Source: Epiperipatus broadwayi (lineage: Eukaryota > Onychophora > Udeonychophora > Euonychophora > Peripatidae). From it: a stretch of 64,000 nt of DNA. The stretch covers positions 994,001 to 1,058,000 of the forward strand of contig JAQFVV010006311.1 of the NCBI GenBank assembly GCA_028023455.1, in the 5' to 3' direction. Numbering within the stretch: position 1 is the first letter of the stretch; every line of letters begins with the position of its first letter. Under the pieces are notes generated by a model. The model saw only the letters and a list, made by a program, of their open reading frames with translations, was not told the origin of the DNA and did not search any database. Of the stretch, positions 47,595-57,533 are shown in pieces. A program made the translations under genes and the position numbers.

Positions 47595-47790
47595 ACACGT
47601 AATGTATGCGGGATTCGAACTCAGACTTTCACATGACCCTCGACTCTTCTTGCCATCTTATATTGCTGACCCACCTGATCACACACATGTTGAAAAGATA
47701 ATTAATCACCAATATATGTATTTCGTGCTAAACCAGCATTCATCAGTTGGTTCAGGTTACAATCTCTACACATATATACAATCACTACTC
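47595..47790 (-). repeat. tRNA-derived SINE-like element
   Basis: On the minus strand the end near 47620 reads GAAAGTCTGAGTTCGAATCC, containing a near-consensus B box (AGTTCGAATCC). The segment upstream of it (GCAATATAAGATGGCAAGAA) and the far part (GGTGATTAATTATCTTTTCA, GATGAATGCTGGTTTAGCAC) are shared with fragments at 40318-40565 and 41812-41908. The unit is therefore an interspersed family of at least 190 bp. No A-run or target duplication was identified. A 95-codon plus-strand frame crossing it is not a gene. Confidence 0.55.
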
Positions 47791-50314
47791 ATAGACAATT
47801 TTCATACTTTAATGGACAGGCTTCAAACTATTCCAACTCACAACTCTTCAACCTTCCATTTCATTGAAAATCTGACGATGGAACGTTGAAAAATGATTAT
47901 TTTAATTAACACAATTCCATAATGCATTTTTTACATTAACTATTCCCAAATATCATCTCCAGATCTTATTAAATGAAAACATTCTTTAGAAAAAAAATGC
48001 AAATCTAACCTGTGACATATAAAATATTGCACTTTTGCATTCAGTTATACTTCATGCATGTAATATGATTAGAGTTTTAAGTATTAATTTTTAAATATTA
48101 GTGTCATAAATAAATAAGAAAAATTAACACATGCTTCTAATTTGTCAAAAATAAAGTCATCTAATCTATAATTAAGAAACTATGAGATCTTTTCATTTAT
48201 TAATGCTTTTAATTTTGTTTTCATTTGCTAAAATTAGATTTTAAGAGGAGATATTATGTACATTTTTCTGAATGAGCAACTTTGACAAACATAGTAAAAG
48301 AATCCGATAAAAAACAGGAAATGAAAAATCTTAAAATTACATTTTCAAACACAAGTTGTACAAAATCATCAATTTGAATGATTTGCTTCAAAGCTGATGG
48401 GTGACTAGGCTAAAATTTACTGTCTATCATCTATTTCAAAATGTTACATATTTATCTGCAAAATATTTCTAATATTTTGATTTTCTAACACATTTATAAA
48501 TAAGTTATGAAGGGTTAAAGGGTGCATTTTTTTAATATCTCATAACTATATAAACTTTCTTTATCAATGACATTACTAGATTTTCTCTTAAGTAACATAA
48601 TTCCCTCTTGAATTTTAGACCTGATCTTAAGTTTCATTCCAAGCAATCCATACCAATGAGACATAGTTATAAATAGAAAACTATGTAAAAAAAAAAAGGG
48701 GGACCAATAAAAATAAACTTATATATATGTAAGATTTTAAAAAAAAGAAAAACAAAGAAAATTAGAAAAAAAAAATCTTAACCAAATTCATAATTATTTA
48801 CAATAGTTTTTTAAGCAATTGTCTGGTTTGCATTCTATATCTAAGTCAAACTTCTAATTAATGAATTGAGGCATTAAAAAATCACTGCATAAAACCTTAG
48901 AATATACATGTACAGCTAATGTATTTGTTTATAAAGATATAAGATAATATTCACATAAATTTCTGGATATTCATACAGAAAAGGTAGTCTATATAATTTA
49001 AACTTAGCTTTTATTAATGCTTAACATGCTTTTGATATATAACATATCATAATCATAACAATCTCACTTCTTTATTATTCTAAGCTTTTATGTACCCTTG
49101 ATAAATATTTTAATAGTTTTAAATTTGTTTTTTAATATTCCAAAAATACTCAAATCCCTTCAAAAAGCCCATTTTTTTAGAGAGGGGAATACTCATGACT
49201 TTTGTTTATCAAGTATCAGTCTTTTTGCTATTGCCCAAGGTCTTTAATTTTTTGCTTTCTCTCTTCCCTCTCAGTGCATATAATTCCAGTTCAAGACAAG
49301 TCAAATTTATGGCCAGAATTTTATTTATGGTCTATAAATATTAAGGAATATATATATATTCTCTGCCAAAGGCAAGTTAAATCAACCAAATATGCTACCA
49401 TATCAAGCAACAAGACTTGAATTCCTTAATATAATTTAATTAAACTTCTCAATGTTAACACATATCACAATATTTAATGAGCCCTTTACATTAATAAGTT
49501 TAATATATAGGACAAAAGTCTGAATCCATATGTAATATGCTTAATACTACGTAAATAAATCACATTTTTAGGGAATAGATGAATTCTATCAATAGATAAG
49601 AATACAGAGACTGGTTTAATAAGTAATACTGACATCTTTGCATCTATGACATTCAATAGAACAGTATTCTACACTTGTGATTAATTTATATAGATAGAAA
49701 ATAAATAAAAATTATTTACAAATACAGACTTTTGTTTGAACTCTCTATATATATTAAGATGCATATTATATAGAGTGCATATAAAATGAATATACTATGT
49801 GCATATACATGGGATACGCCTGTAGTTTTATCTTTCAATATATATATACTGTTTACTATAAATGTTAATATAAACAACTTTTTTTTTTTATAAGAATATA
49901 CAATGGAGTTGCAATATCAGCTTACATCACATAATTGTTCATGTTTTTAATAAGTTTTGATTAAAGTAGAATATGTATTGTTTATTGAACTGTTAAGGAT
50001 ATGATATGGATGCTATTTTATATATACAATAAATTAAGATTATAGTATAAACAAAATTAAAAAATAATAATAATGCAGTTATTAATTATTAATGATAATA
50101 TAAAAAACTTACTACACTATATCTTTATTTTTTTAAATAAAATAAATATGAAAATTCTGATTTTAATCATAATTAAATATGCTTTGGGTGAGGTTGTTTT
50201 TCAAAACTATTTTTTTTTCAATAGATTACACCCTCAATAGTTATTTGATATTTTCAAATCCTTGTTGACATTAAGAATGTTAATCAATTTTGTAAAACTT
50301 TTAGAATTATGCTT
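47791..50314. other. AT-rich sequence, nothing recognised
   Basis: Poly-A/T runs and short AT-rich frames only. Confidence 0.45.
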
Positions 50315-50449
50315 AAAAACTATTTTATTTTGTCAAGCGTTGGTGGTCGAGAGGTCAGCGCATCTGCCTTATAAGCAGTTGTCCCGTGTAAGCGGGTTCG
50401 CTTCCCGGCTGATGCTATGACACATGAAAAAAAAAAAAACTATTTTATT
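50315..50449 (+). mobile_element. tRNA-like mini-retroposon, copy 4 (long-body type)
   Basis: The body at 50337-50416 starts GCGTTGGTGGTCGAGAGGTC and ends CCCGGCTGATGCT, with leader TGTCAA and trailer ATGACACATG followed by an A-run. An exact 15-bp direct repeat AAAAACTATTTTATT lies at 50315-50329 and 50435-50449. The anticodon loop CTTATAA between CTGC/GCAG would give TAT. The variable region is long, as in class II tRNAs. The T-loop again reads TTCGCTT with C in place of A58. The combination of A-run and duplication is clear evidence of retroposition. Confidence 0.9.
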
Positions 50450-50871
50450 ATATGAAGTAATTTGAAAAAGTGCAGAATAAAATGTATGTGTTTTCAAGAT
50501 AAACTGAAGAAACATTGGTAATAAACATGATTGCATATAAACTCTTAGATGAAAAAATGTTTACTGCCATATTGTACAATTTATGAATTTTAATGTTTTT
50601 TTTTTGGATAGCAGATAATTAAAATAGTGTATATTGATATAGCATGTATCATGGCTTTACTATATATAAAAATTGACATACAAAAACAAATACAAAATGC
50701 TATTATCAAAATCCGTTATTTTAGTCTATAAATTGTATAAGACTTTATTTAGAACAAACTTTAAAACTTCTGACTTATCTTAGTAAATATGTGTATATAT
50801 AAAAAAAAATTTAAAAAAAAAAAAACAACAACAATCCTATTAAAAAAGTATTTTTCTTTTCTTTTTTTTCA
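50450..50871. other. AT-rich sequence, nothing recognised
   Basis: Only low-complexity A/T sequence lies between the two neighbouring tRNA-like retroposons. Confidence 0.5.
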
Positions 50872-50961
50872 TATGTCAAATGCGTTGACCGGGAAGCGAA
50901 CCCAGGCCAGCTACTTCGAAGGCAGCTATGCTAACTAACTACTAGGCCACCAACGCTTGAC
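50872..50961 (-). mobile_element. tRNA-Gly-like mini-retroposon, copy 5
   Basis: The minus-strand body is 50956 down to 50881. It matches copy 2 closely (GCGTTGGTGGCCTAGTAGTT, GCATAGCTGCCTTC, GGGTTCGCTTCCCGGTCAAC). The anticodon loop has changed to CTTCGAA (TCG), and four extra bases (TTAG repeated) lie in the D-arm. Leader GTCAA and trailer TTTGACATATG followed by an A-run are as in the other copies. The flanks are T-rich, so a target duplication cannot be told from homopolymer. The disrupted D-arm makes it a pseudo-tRNA. Confidence 0.8.
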
Positions 50962-51509
50962 TTTTTTTTTTCCATTAAATATTTTATTTTCCAACAAAAA
51001 CAACGACATCCAAAATTTAAAAAGTTTTATATATATGTAGATATATTTCATCATATAAACAAATATAAAATTGATAGTGACTATGTGCATATATACATAA
51101 GAATGAATACAATAAAAAAAGATTTTAGTATCATATAGCATAGTCATTAAATATATAATAGCTAAAATTAAATAAAATATAAACAAATTTGGATCTAAAA
51201 ATAAATATGTTATCATATTTAAAGATTCTTTTTATTTACTCATTATTTTTTTGAAAGAAATTCCCAGGATTAATATTTGATATTTAAGGATTCAAAAAAT
51301 AAACAAACATGAATATAGCAAAAAAAAAAAGGTATTTTCAAATTAGATTTGTCATATTATTATTTTTTTTTCTATTTGGAAAAATTTAATAACTTTGAAA
51401 ATAAAACTGATTTTTTTTTTTTCATAAAAAATAATTTTTAACAGAATTTAAAATTTCTATTGTTTGGAATTTCTGCATAATATTGCAAAAAATGTAATGA
51501 AAAAAAGAG
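50962..51509. other. AT-rich sequence, nothing recognised
   Basis: A 93-codon minus-strand frame (50935-51216) is F/Y/I-rich and attributed to composition. Confidence 0.5.
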
Positions 51510-53027
51510 AGTCCACTAGAGGGAGCCAAGGACTCCAGTTAACACTGTTTCTGGCTCCCTGTTTCGTCTCCTTTTTCCTAGTTTAGGGAAGTAAACTTCG
51601 CTAAAACTATCACTATTAAAAAGGGGAGTTTTTTTTAGCTCTCTTTTCATATGCAACCTGTATCAACAATGTAATCACAAGTATGAATAATTTCAACTTT
51701 TATAAAAACGCTATATAAATATATGGCAGCCACTGAAATTACAAAAGATTTCTACAGAGATTTTACCTTTTAATGAAAATTTTCATTTCACTTAATTTTG
51801 TTGAATGAATGAGAGAGTCCAGTTGTTGGAGGGACCCCCAGGGGCCTAAATCCTAGTTCTTTTGAGGGAAGGGGCTGTGGTGAGAGTACGGTGATCGTTA
51901 CCAACTTTGGTTTTTTCTCATTCACAAGATAGAAAAAATAACATTATTCATGATAATTCTTTAACGTTATCATAATGAATGCTTTTAATCCATGTATTAT
52001 TGCAAAATAAGTTGCAGTTTGGTCTCATGATTCTAATTGCAAGTGATTTACCTTATTTAATTTTATTACCTCCAATGTTGTTATTGACAAGGCTGGCCTT
52101 CTACTGCTCATGTGATTGTCTTGATGGATTGAAATGGTTTTCAGCAGAGATATTTTGAAGCTTGGATTTTTTCCCCCTTGTTCTCCATAATTTTTCCATA
52201 ATTTTTCCAAAGTATTCAGGATTGCTCTCTTATGAAGATATTCAAGGCCATTTGAAAGAACTGAACAGTTAGATTGATTTAGTCTGTATTTTACATTATC
52301 TCCAAGTGTTTTCCTATTTCTCAACTTATCTACCTCAAATTGGATTTCCCAATATTGCACTCCTAAAACACATTCACATTTAATCCTAGACTTTACAAAT
52401 AATTCCTAATTGTACCTTTTAATTAAAATTTTCATTACAATCAACTTTGCTGATTGAATGAGAGTCTGGTTGTTGGGAGGGGTCCCAGAGGCCTAAATCC
52501 CAGTTCTTTTGAGAGGGGGGGACTGGGATGAGGATGTTGTGGGGACTGTTGCCAACGTTGATTTTCTTGTTCACAAAAAAAAAAAAAAAAGCTATTCATA
52601 GCGGTTTTAGCGTTCTTATTATAAACGATTCTATCCAAATATTATTGCAAAATAAACCGCAGTTTGGCCTAATGATTCTAATTGCAAGTGATTCACCCTA
52701 TTCAAATTTATTATTTCCAATGTTGTTATCTCCAAGTCTTTTACTATTATCAACTTATCCATTGTAAATTGGACTTCTCAATATTGTACTTCTAAAATGC
52801 TACTCATATTTAAACTTTAGACTTTAAAATAATTTGTAATTGTAACATTTATTTGTCTTCAATGGTTAATGCACACCCTTTCCACATCCCTTTCCCTTTT
52901 CATATGTATCCTTTCCCTTTCACCATGTTGCTCCTGAATTTCATTTTTACCTTTCTTTGTAAACCTTATTTAACTATATTTGTACATTTTTTTGATGAAT
53001 AAATTTTCATCACTGAGAAAAAAAAAT
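51510..53027 (+). repeat. Duplicated block ending in a polyadenylation signal and A-run
   Basis: Two related units follow each other, about 51765-52409 and 52410-52860. Both hold TTTTAAT-AAAATTTTCATT, GATTCTAATTGCAAGTGATT, a G-rich stretch (GGGG-CTGTGGTGAG in unit 1, GGGGGGGACTGGGATGAGG in unit 2), and TCTCCAAGT-TTTT..CAACTTATC. Unit 1 has about 200 bp not in unit 2, including a 111-codon minus-strand frame of unknown identity (52025-52360). The block then passes through CCCTTTCCACATCCCTTTCC to GATGAATAAATTTTCATCAC and an A-run at 53018. AATAAA then poly-A suggests a reverse-transcribed 3' end, either a retrocopy or the tail of an unrecognised LINE. Confidence 0.55.
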
Positions 53028-54240
53028 AAGAGAGACAATCATATGAATGAGTTGGATGCAAAACTCAGACTATACACAGACAAAAGATGAGTAGATTAAT
53101 TGTAAATAATCAATTAGTAGTTTATGATCAACAAAAAATGACATAGAATTTGATTATCATAAGCAATTCATATTATTAGCCATTTCTATCAACTAACTGT
53201 GACAATAGAATTATTTCTTTATAAAATAACACTTTCATTAATTCTGATCTCAATATTTATTTTTCGAATATTTCATTTAATTATGCTCCATAATATTTTG
53301 AACTATAATGACAAGATCCTAAACACCAATTGCTAACTTCTTCAGCCTATTGGATGTTAGGATATTAAATTTACAATTATTAAAGTACAATTCAATTGGA
53401 TTGGATGTTTAAAGAGCAAGAAAAGTAATAGGCATTCTTAAAGTATATTGTAAAACTTGAACATGATTTTGATGAAAGAGATATATCTCATTAATGCTAT
53501 AAAGACTATTTTAAAAAGCATTATAATGAGATACAACATTAAATTGCTTTTACTGGATGTTGCTGAAGATAGAATGCAATGGAGACAAGTAGGAAAAGTT
53601 TTGAAGTGTTTCAGAAAAAATATTAGTGTCACAAAAAGTCAAAAGATAGCATCATAAGATGTCAAAAAAAACAACAACAGCACAATGGATTGTTATATGA
53701 TATATGAGAACATATTTGTATTTAGGTTTTTATAAATATTATAGAACTTGACTTTAACTTTTTGATTTTCTTCGCCCATATCAATTTTATTAAACTAAAA
53801 AAGGCCATACTCACTAATGTTGATGATGTTTTAAATTTAAATAAGTACTTTATTATAAAATAGCATCTTTTTTCTTTAAATCATTAATTTAGAATGTTGT
53901 CATACAATCATTGCATTAATTATAAAGAGATAGATGAATTACTATAGACTTCTTATGGTCAGTTTATTATCAAATAGCATGGAAAACAGATTTCATCTTA
54001 TAATAAACTTGTGACTATAAAAAAAAATGTGCATAAAGTTATGTGACAAAATTGATTAATTCCAGTAAAGCTATGAGAATAACAATCCAAAATTACTAAT
54101 GTGAAAGTCCAATAATACTAATGTTAAATACAATAAGCAAAAATAAAATATGATTACATATAAGACTATAGGAGTGAAATATATCTTTTAAAGACAAATA
54201 TTTTCTCCAGCTAACAAAGACTAAAATTATTTCAAAAACA
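53028..54240. other. AT-rich sequence, nothing recognised
   Basis: No gene or repeat was recognised before the LINE. Confidence 0.45.
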
Positions 54241-57200
54241 CTATAGGAGTTTGCTATTAACTGAAAGGAGACCCTTTGATTCCTCTTGGAGGTCTTAAAG
54301 GAACCGAGCAGGGCAAATTCCTAATGTCCACTCCATACGTTCTTATCGTTGCAACTGTTATTACTATATGTTTATTCATATAGTATACGAACATGGATGG
54401 GCTGCTCACTAACACGCATTAGCCAGCGTGGTGAGTTTATTGGCTTTTTACCTCTGAGTTTAAGATCAAGAAACACCATGGTCTTTCTTCTCAGTGCCTG
54501 ATAAGGCAGAATGAATGTTTGTGTAAATGATAAAGATTTTTCCCAATTATACAATTATGACAGACAAAAATAAAGCATGGCCCTTAATCCCAGGAGGCTG
54601 TAAAGTCACCAACCAAGGCAGCGGTTGGTGGCTGAAGGCGGAGGGTGCTAAGAATATCCTGGAGGCAGACCCAGGCTGCCATTTGATGACGACTTTTTAT
54701 TTAGGTACTTACAACTGCAGATCACTTTCAAGTGAAGGAAGATTGCAAGAATTAGAAGAAGAACTCTCTTATATTAAATGGGATATTATTGGACTTTGTG
54801 AAGTTAGAAGAAAAGGTGAAGAGACAATTGATTTAAAAAGTGGACATATGCTCTATTATAAAGGCACAAATATTGGAAATACAAGTGGAGTAGGATTCAT
54901 TATAAATAAAAAGTGGAAGAACAATATTGTGGAGATTGATGGTGTATCAGACAGAGTGGCAAGATTAGTTATACAACTTAATAGCAGATATCAAATGCAG
55001 ATAATTCAGGTTTATGCCCCAACAAGTTCTCATAGTGATGAAGTAGTAGAAGATTTTTATATGGATGTACAAAAGGCTTTTGATCAGAGTAAACAACATT
55101 TTAAAATTGTTATGGGAGATTTTAATGCTAGAATTGGTAAACAAATGAAAGATGAAAGTGTTGTAGGTAATTTTGGTTATGGTAATAGAAATGAGAGAGG
55201 ACATAGACTTGTGGAGTTTGCAGAGAAGGAAAAACTTTATATTATGAATTCTTTTTTTGAGAAAAATGTTAGAAGGAAATGGACATGGAAGCATCCAAAT
55301 GAAGGTACAGCAGAATTGGATTATATTTTGACTAACAGGAAATACATATTTCAAGATTGTAATGTTCTTAATAAATTTAACACAGGAAGTGATCATCGAT
55401 TAGTAAGGGGTAAGATACATGTTAATGTAAAACTAGAGAGACAAAAATTATTAAGAAAAACTATATTTACAGTTGATATTCCTAATCTTCAGAAACATTC
55501 TAATGAATTTAAATTAGAACTTACAAATCGGTTTCAAGTATTAGTAGATTTTGAACATGATTCAGATTTGAATGAAATTAATATGAAAATAACTGATACA
55601 CTTTTAAAAACTGCAACAAAGATAGCTGGTAGAAAAAAGCAGCAATTGACTAATAAAATTTCTACTGAGACTAGAGAACTTATGAAGAAAAGAAGGAATA
55701 TGAAGATATGCAAGAATGATGCATTAAAAAGAATTGAATATCTCGAATTTTGTAAAATGGTGCGGAAAAGAGTTGAAAATGATATAAGAAAGTATAACTG
55801 TGAACTAGCAAGAAAAGCTGTAGAAGAAAATAAAAGTCTTAAGAATGTAAAACAACATTTTGGTATTGGTAGGAAATTTATATCTGCAATAAGGAAAAAA
55901 GATGGAATTATTACTAAAAAGAGGGATGACATTATGAAATTGGTAGAAGATTTTTATCAAGAATTATATAGTAATAAAGAACAAGTACCTCCTATATTTA
56001 TTACATCTTCCGAATTGCCCAGAATTTTAAATGAAGAAGTGAGAAATGCAATTAAATGTATGAAAAAAGGAAAGGCTCCAGGTAATGATGGAATTATAAT
56101 TGATATATTAAAAGAAGCAGGTGCAGAAACAGAAAAAATATTAGCAAAGTTATATACCAAATGTCTAAATGATAAAGATGTACCGGATGATTGGAAGAAT
56201 GCAGTAATAATATTAATATTTAAAAAAGGTGATAAAGAAGATATTAGAAATTACAGACCTATCAGCCTTTTATCAGTTTTATATAAAATTTTTACCAAGA
56301 TAATTACAACTCGTCTACAGAGAACCTTGGATTTTCACCAACCAAGAGAACAAGCTGGATTTAAAAGTGGTTTTAGTACAGTAGATCATATTCAAGTATT
56401 GAGGGAAGTTATAGAAAGGACAAATGAATATGAGTTGTCATTATGTTTTGGATTTGTAGATTATGAAAAGGCATTTGATTCTATAAACATTTCTTCAGTG
56501 ATTAAGGCATTGGATCATCAAGGTATAGATCCAGGATATTGTCATATTTTAAAGAATATTTATAAAAATGCAACAGCAACAATTAGATTACATAATGATA
56601 CTGGGAAAGTCAACATTGAGAAAGGTGTAAGACAAGGTGACTCCATATCTCCAAAACTTTTTACAGCAGTGCTGCAAGAAGTATTTTGTGGATTAAAATG
56701 GGAAACTAAAGGAGTGAAAGTAAATGGAGATTATTTAAGTCATTTAGATTTCGCAGATGATGTAGTTGTTTTTGCAAATAATGCTTCCGAGCTGCAGGAA
56801 ATGTTGCAGGAGTTATCAGATGAAAGTAGGAAAGTAGGACTAAAGATAAATGTTAAAAAGACTAAAGTAATGTTTAATCGATTTGCTCAAAATATGAAAA
56901 TAAAGATTGATTATGATGAATTAGAAGAAGTTAAGAGTTACAAATACCTTGGTCAGATTATTAATACAGATGGAAACATAATAGAGGAAATTAATCATAG
57001 AATTAAACTTGGTTGGAGTGCTTTTGGTAGAAATAACTTGATATTAAAAGGAAATATGCCTATGTGTTTGAAAAGAAAGGTTTTTAACAAATGTGTTTTA
57101 CCAGTTCTTACTTATGGATCTGAGACTTGGACACTTAATAGAAGAGCAATACAGAGACTTCAGACCACTCAAAGAAGTATGGAGAGATGTATGTTGGGAG

Positions 57201-57533
57201 TAACAAGAAGAGATCGAAAACGCAATGTATGGGTAAGAGAACAAACAGGTGTTACTGACCTCATTGAAAAAATTAAAAGATTGAAGTGGAGTTGGGCTGG
57301 ACATATTGCTAGAAGAGATGATAATAGATGGACAATTGAAATTTTAAACTGGATTCCAAGAGATTGTAAAAGACCCAGAAGGAGACCACATGTAAGATGG
57401 ATGGATGAAATAAGAAAATGTGTAGGGGTGATGTGGAGAAGAGAAGCTAAAGATCGGAGAAGATGGATTAAACTTGGAGAGACCTTCATCCTGCAGTGGA
57501 TTGATAATGGTTGATAATGATGATGATGATGAT
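54241..57533 (+). mobile_element. Full-coding RTE-clade LINE
   Basis: The element spans a less AT-rich leader (from about 54241, with GGAGGTCTTAAAGGAACCGA), one long ORF (54527-57514), and essentially no 3' UTR, ending in TTGATAATGATGATGATGAT. A single ORF, a very short 3' UTR and a short tandem-repeat tail instead of poly-A are hallmarks of the RTE clade. The 5' boundary is a judgement based on composition, because no convincing target duplication was found. The intact ORF, against two heavily mutated relatives in the same window, suggests a recent insertion. Confidence 0.88.
54527..57514 (+). CDS. RTE-type LINE polyprotein: AP endonuclease and reverse transcriptase
   Basis: 995 residues without a stop. 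The AP-like endonuclease covers about 57-300: N63 in TYNCRS, E92 in CEVRR, Y163 in VYAPTSS, D198 and N200 in [10 protein letters not shown]265 in LDYIL, and D289-H290 in SDHRL, so all catalytic positions are kept. It nicks target DNA to make a primer. A basic linker follows (about 370-480). Reverse transcriptase covers about 500-770: [23 protein letters not shown]645 in [18 protein letters not shown], and F742-A-D744-D745, followed by SYKYLGQII near 805. The C-terminus carries [12 protein letters not shown] and [13 protein letters not shown], as in RTE proteins of nematodes and other invertebrates. Met11 or Met54 may be the real start. The enzyme acts in the nucleus by target-primed reverse transcription. 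Confidence 0.95.
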   Translation: MIKIFPNYTIMTDKNKAWPLIPGGCKVTNQGSGWWLKAEGAKNILEADPGCHLMTTFYLGTYNCRSLSSEGRLQELEEELSYIKWDIIGLCEVRRKGEETIDLKSGHMLYYKGTNIGNTSGVGFIINKKWKNNIVEIDGVSDRVARLVIQLNSRYQMQIIQVYAPTSSHSDEVVEDFYMDVQKAFDQSKQHFKIVMGDFNARIGKQMKDESVVGNFGYGNRNERGHRLVEFAEKEKLYIMNSFFEKNVRRKWTWKHPNEGTAELDYILTNRKYIFQDCNVLNKFNTGSDHRLVRGKIHVNVKLERQKLLRKTIFTVDIPNLQKHSNEFKLELTNRFQVLVDFEHDSDLNEINMKITDTLLKTATKIAGRKKQQLTNKISTETRELMKKRRNMKICKNDALKRIEYLEFCKMVRKRVENDIRKYNCELARKAVEENKSLKNVKQHFGIGRKFISAIRKKDGIITKKRDDIMKLVEDFYQELYSNKEQVPPIFITSSELPRILNEEVRNAIKCMKKGKAPGNDGIIIDILKEAGAETEKILAKLYTKCLNDKDVPDDWKNAVIILIFKKGDKEDIRNYRPISLLSVLYKIFTKIITTRLQRTLDFHQPREQAGFKSGFSTVDHIQVLREVIERTNEYELSLCFGFVDYEKAFDSINISSVIKALDHQGIDPGYCHILKNIYKNATATIRLHNDTGKVNIEKGVRQGDSISPKLFTAVLQEVFCGLKWETKGVKVNGDYLSHLDFADDVVVFANNASELQEMLQELSDESRKVGLKINVKKTKVMFNRFAQNMKIKIDYDELEEVKSYKYLGQIINTDGNIIEEINHRIKLGWSAFGRNNLILKGNMPMCLKRKVFNKCVLPVLTYGSETWTLNRRAIQRLQTTQRSMERCMLGVTRRDRKRNVWVREQTGVTDLIEKIKRLKWSWAGHIARRDDNRWTIEILNWIPRDCKRPRRRPHVRWMDEIRKCVGVMWRREAKDRRRWIKLGETFILQWIDNG

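Noticed and set aside
52025-52360. 111-codon minus-strand frame with fairly protein-like composition
   Set aside because: It is open in only one of the two duplicated units, and its central part is absent from the other. No family recognised.
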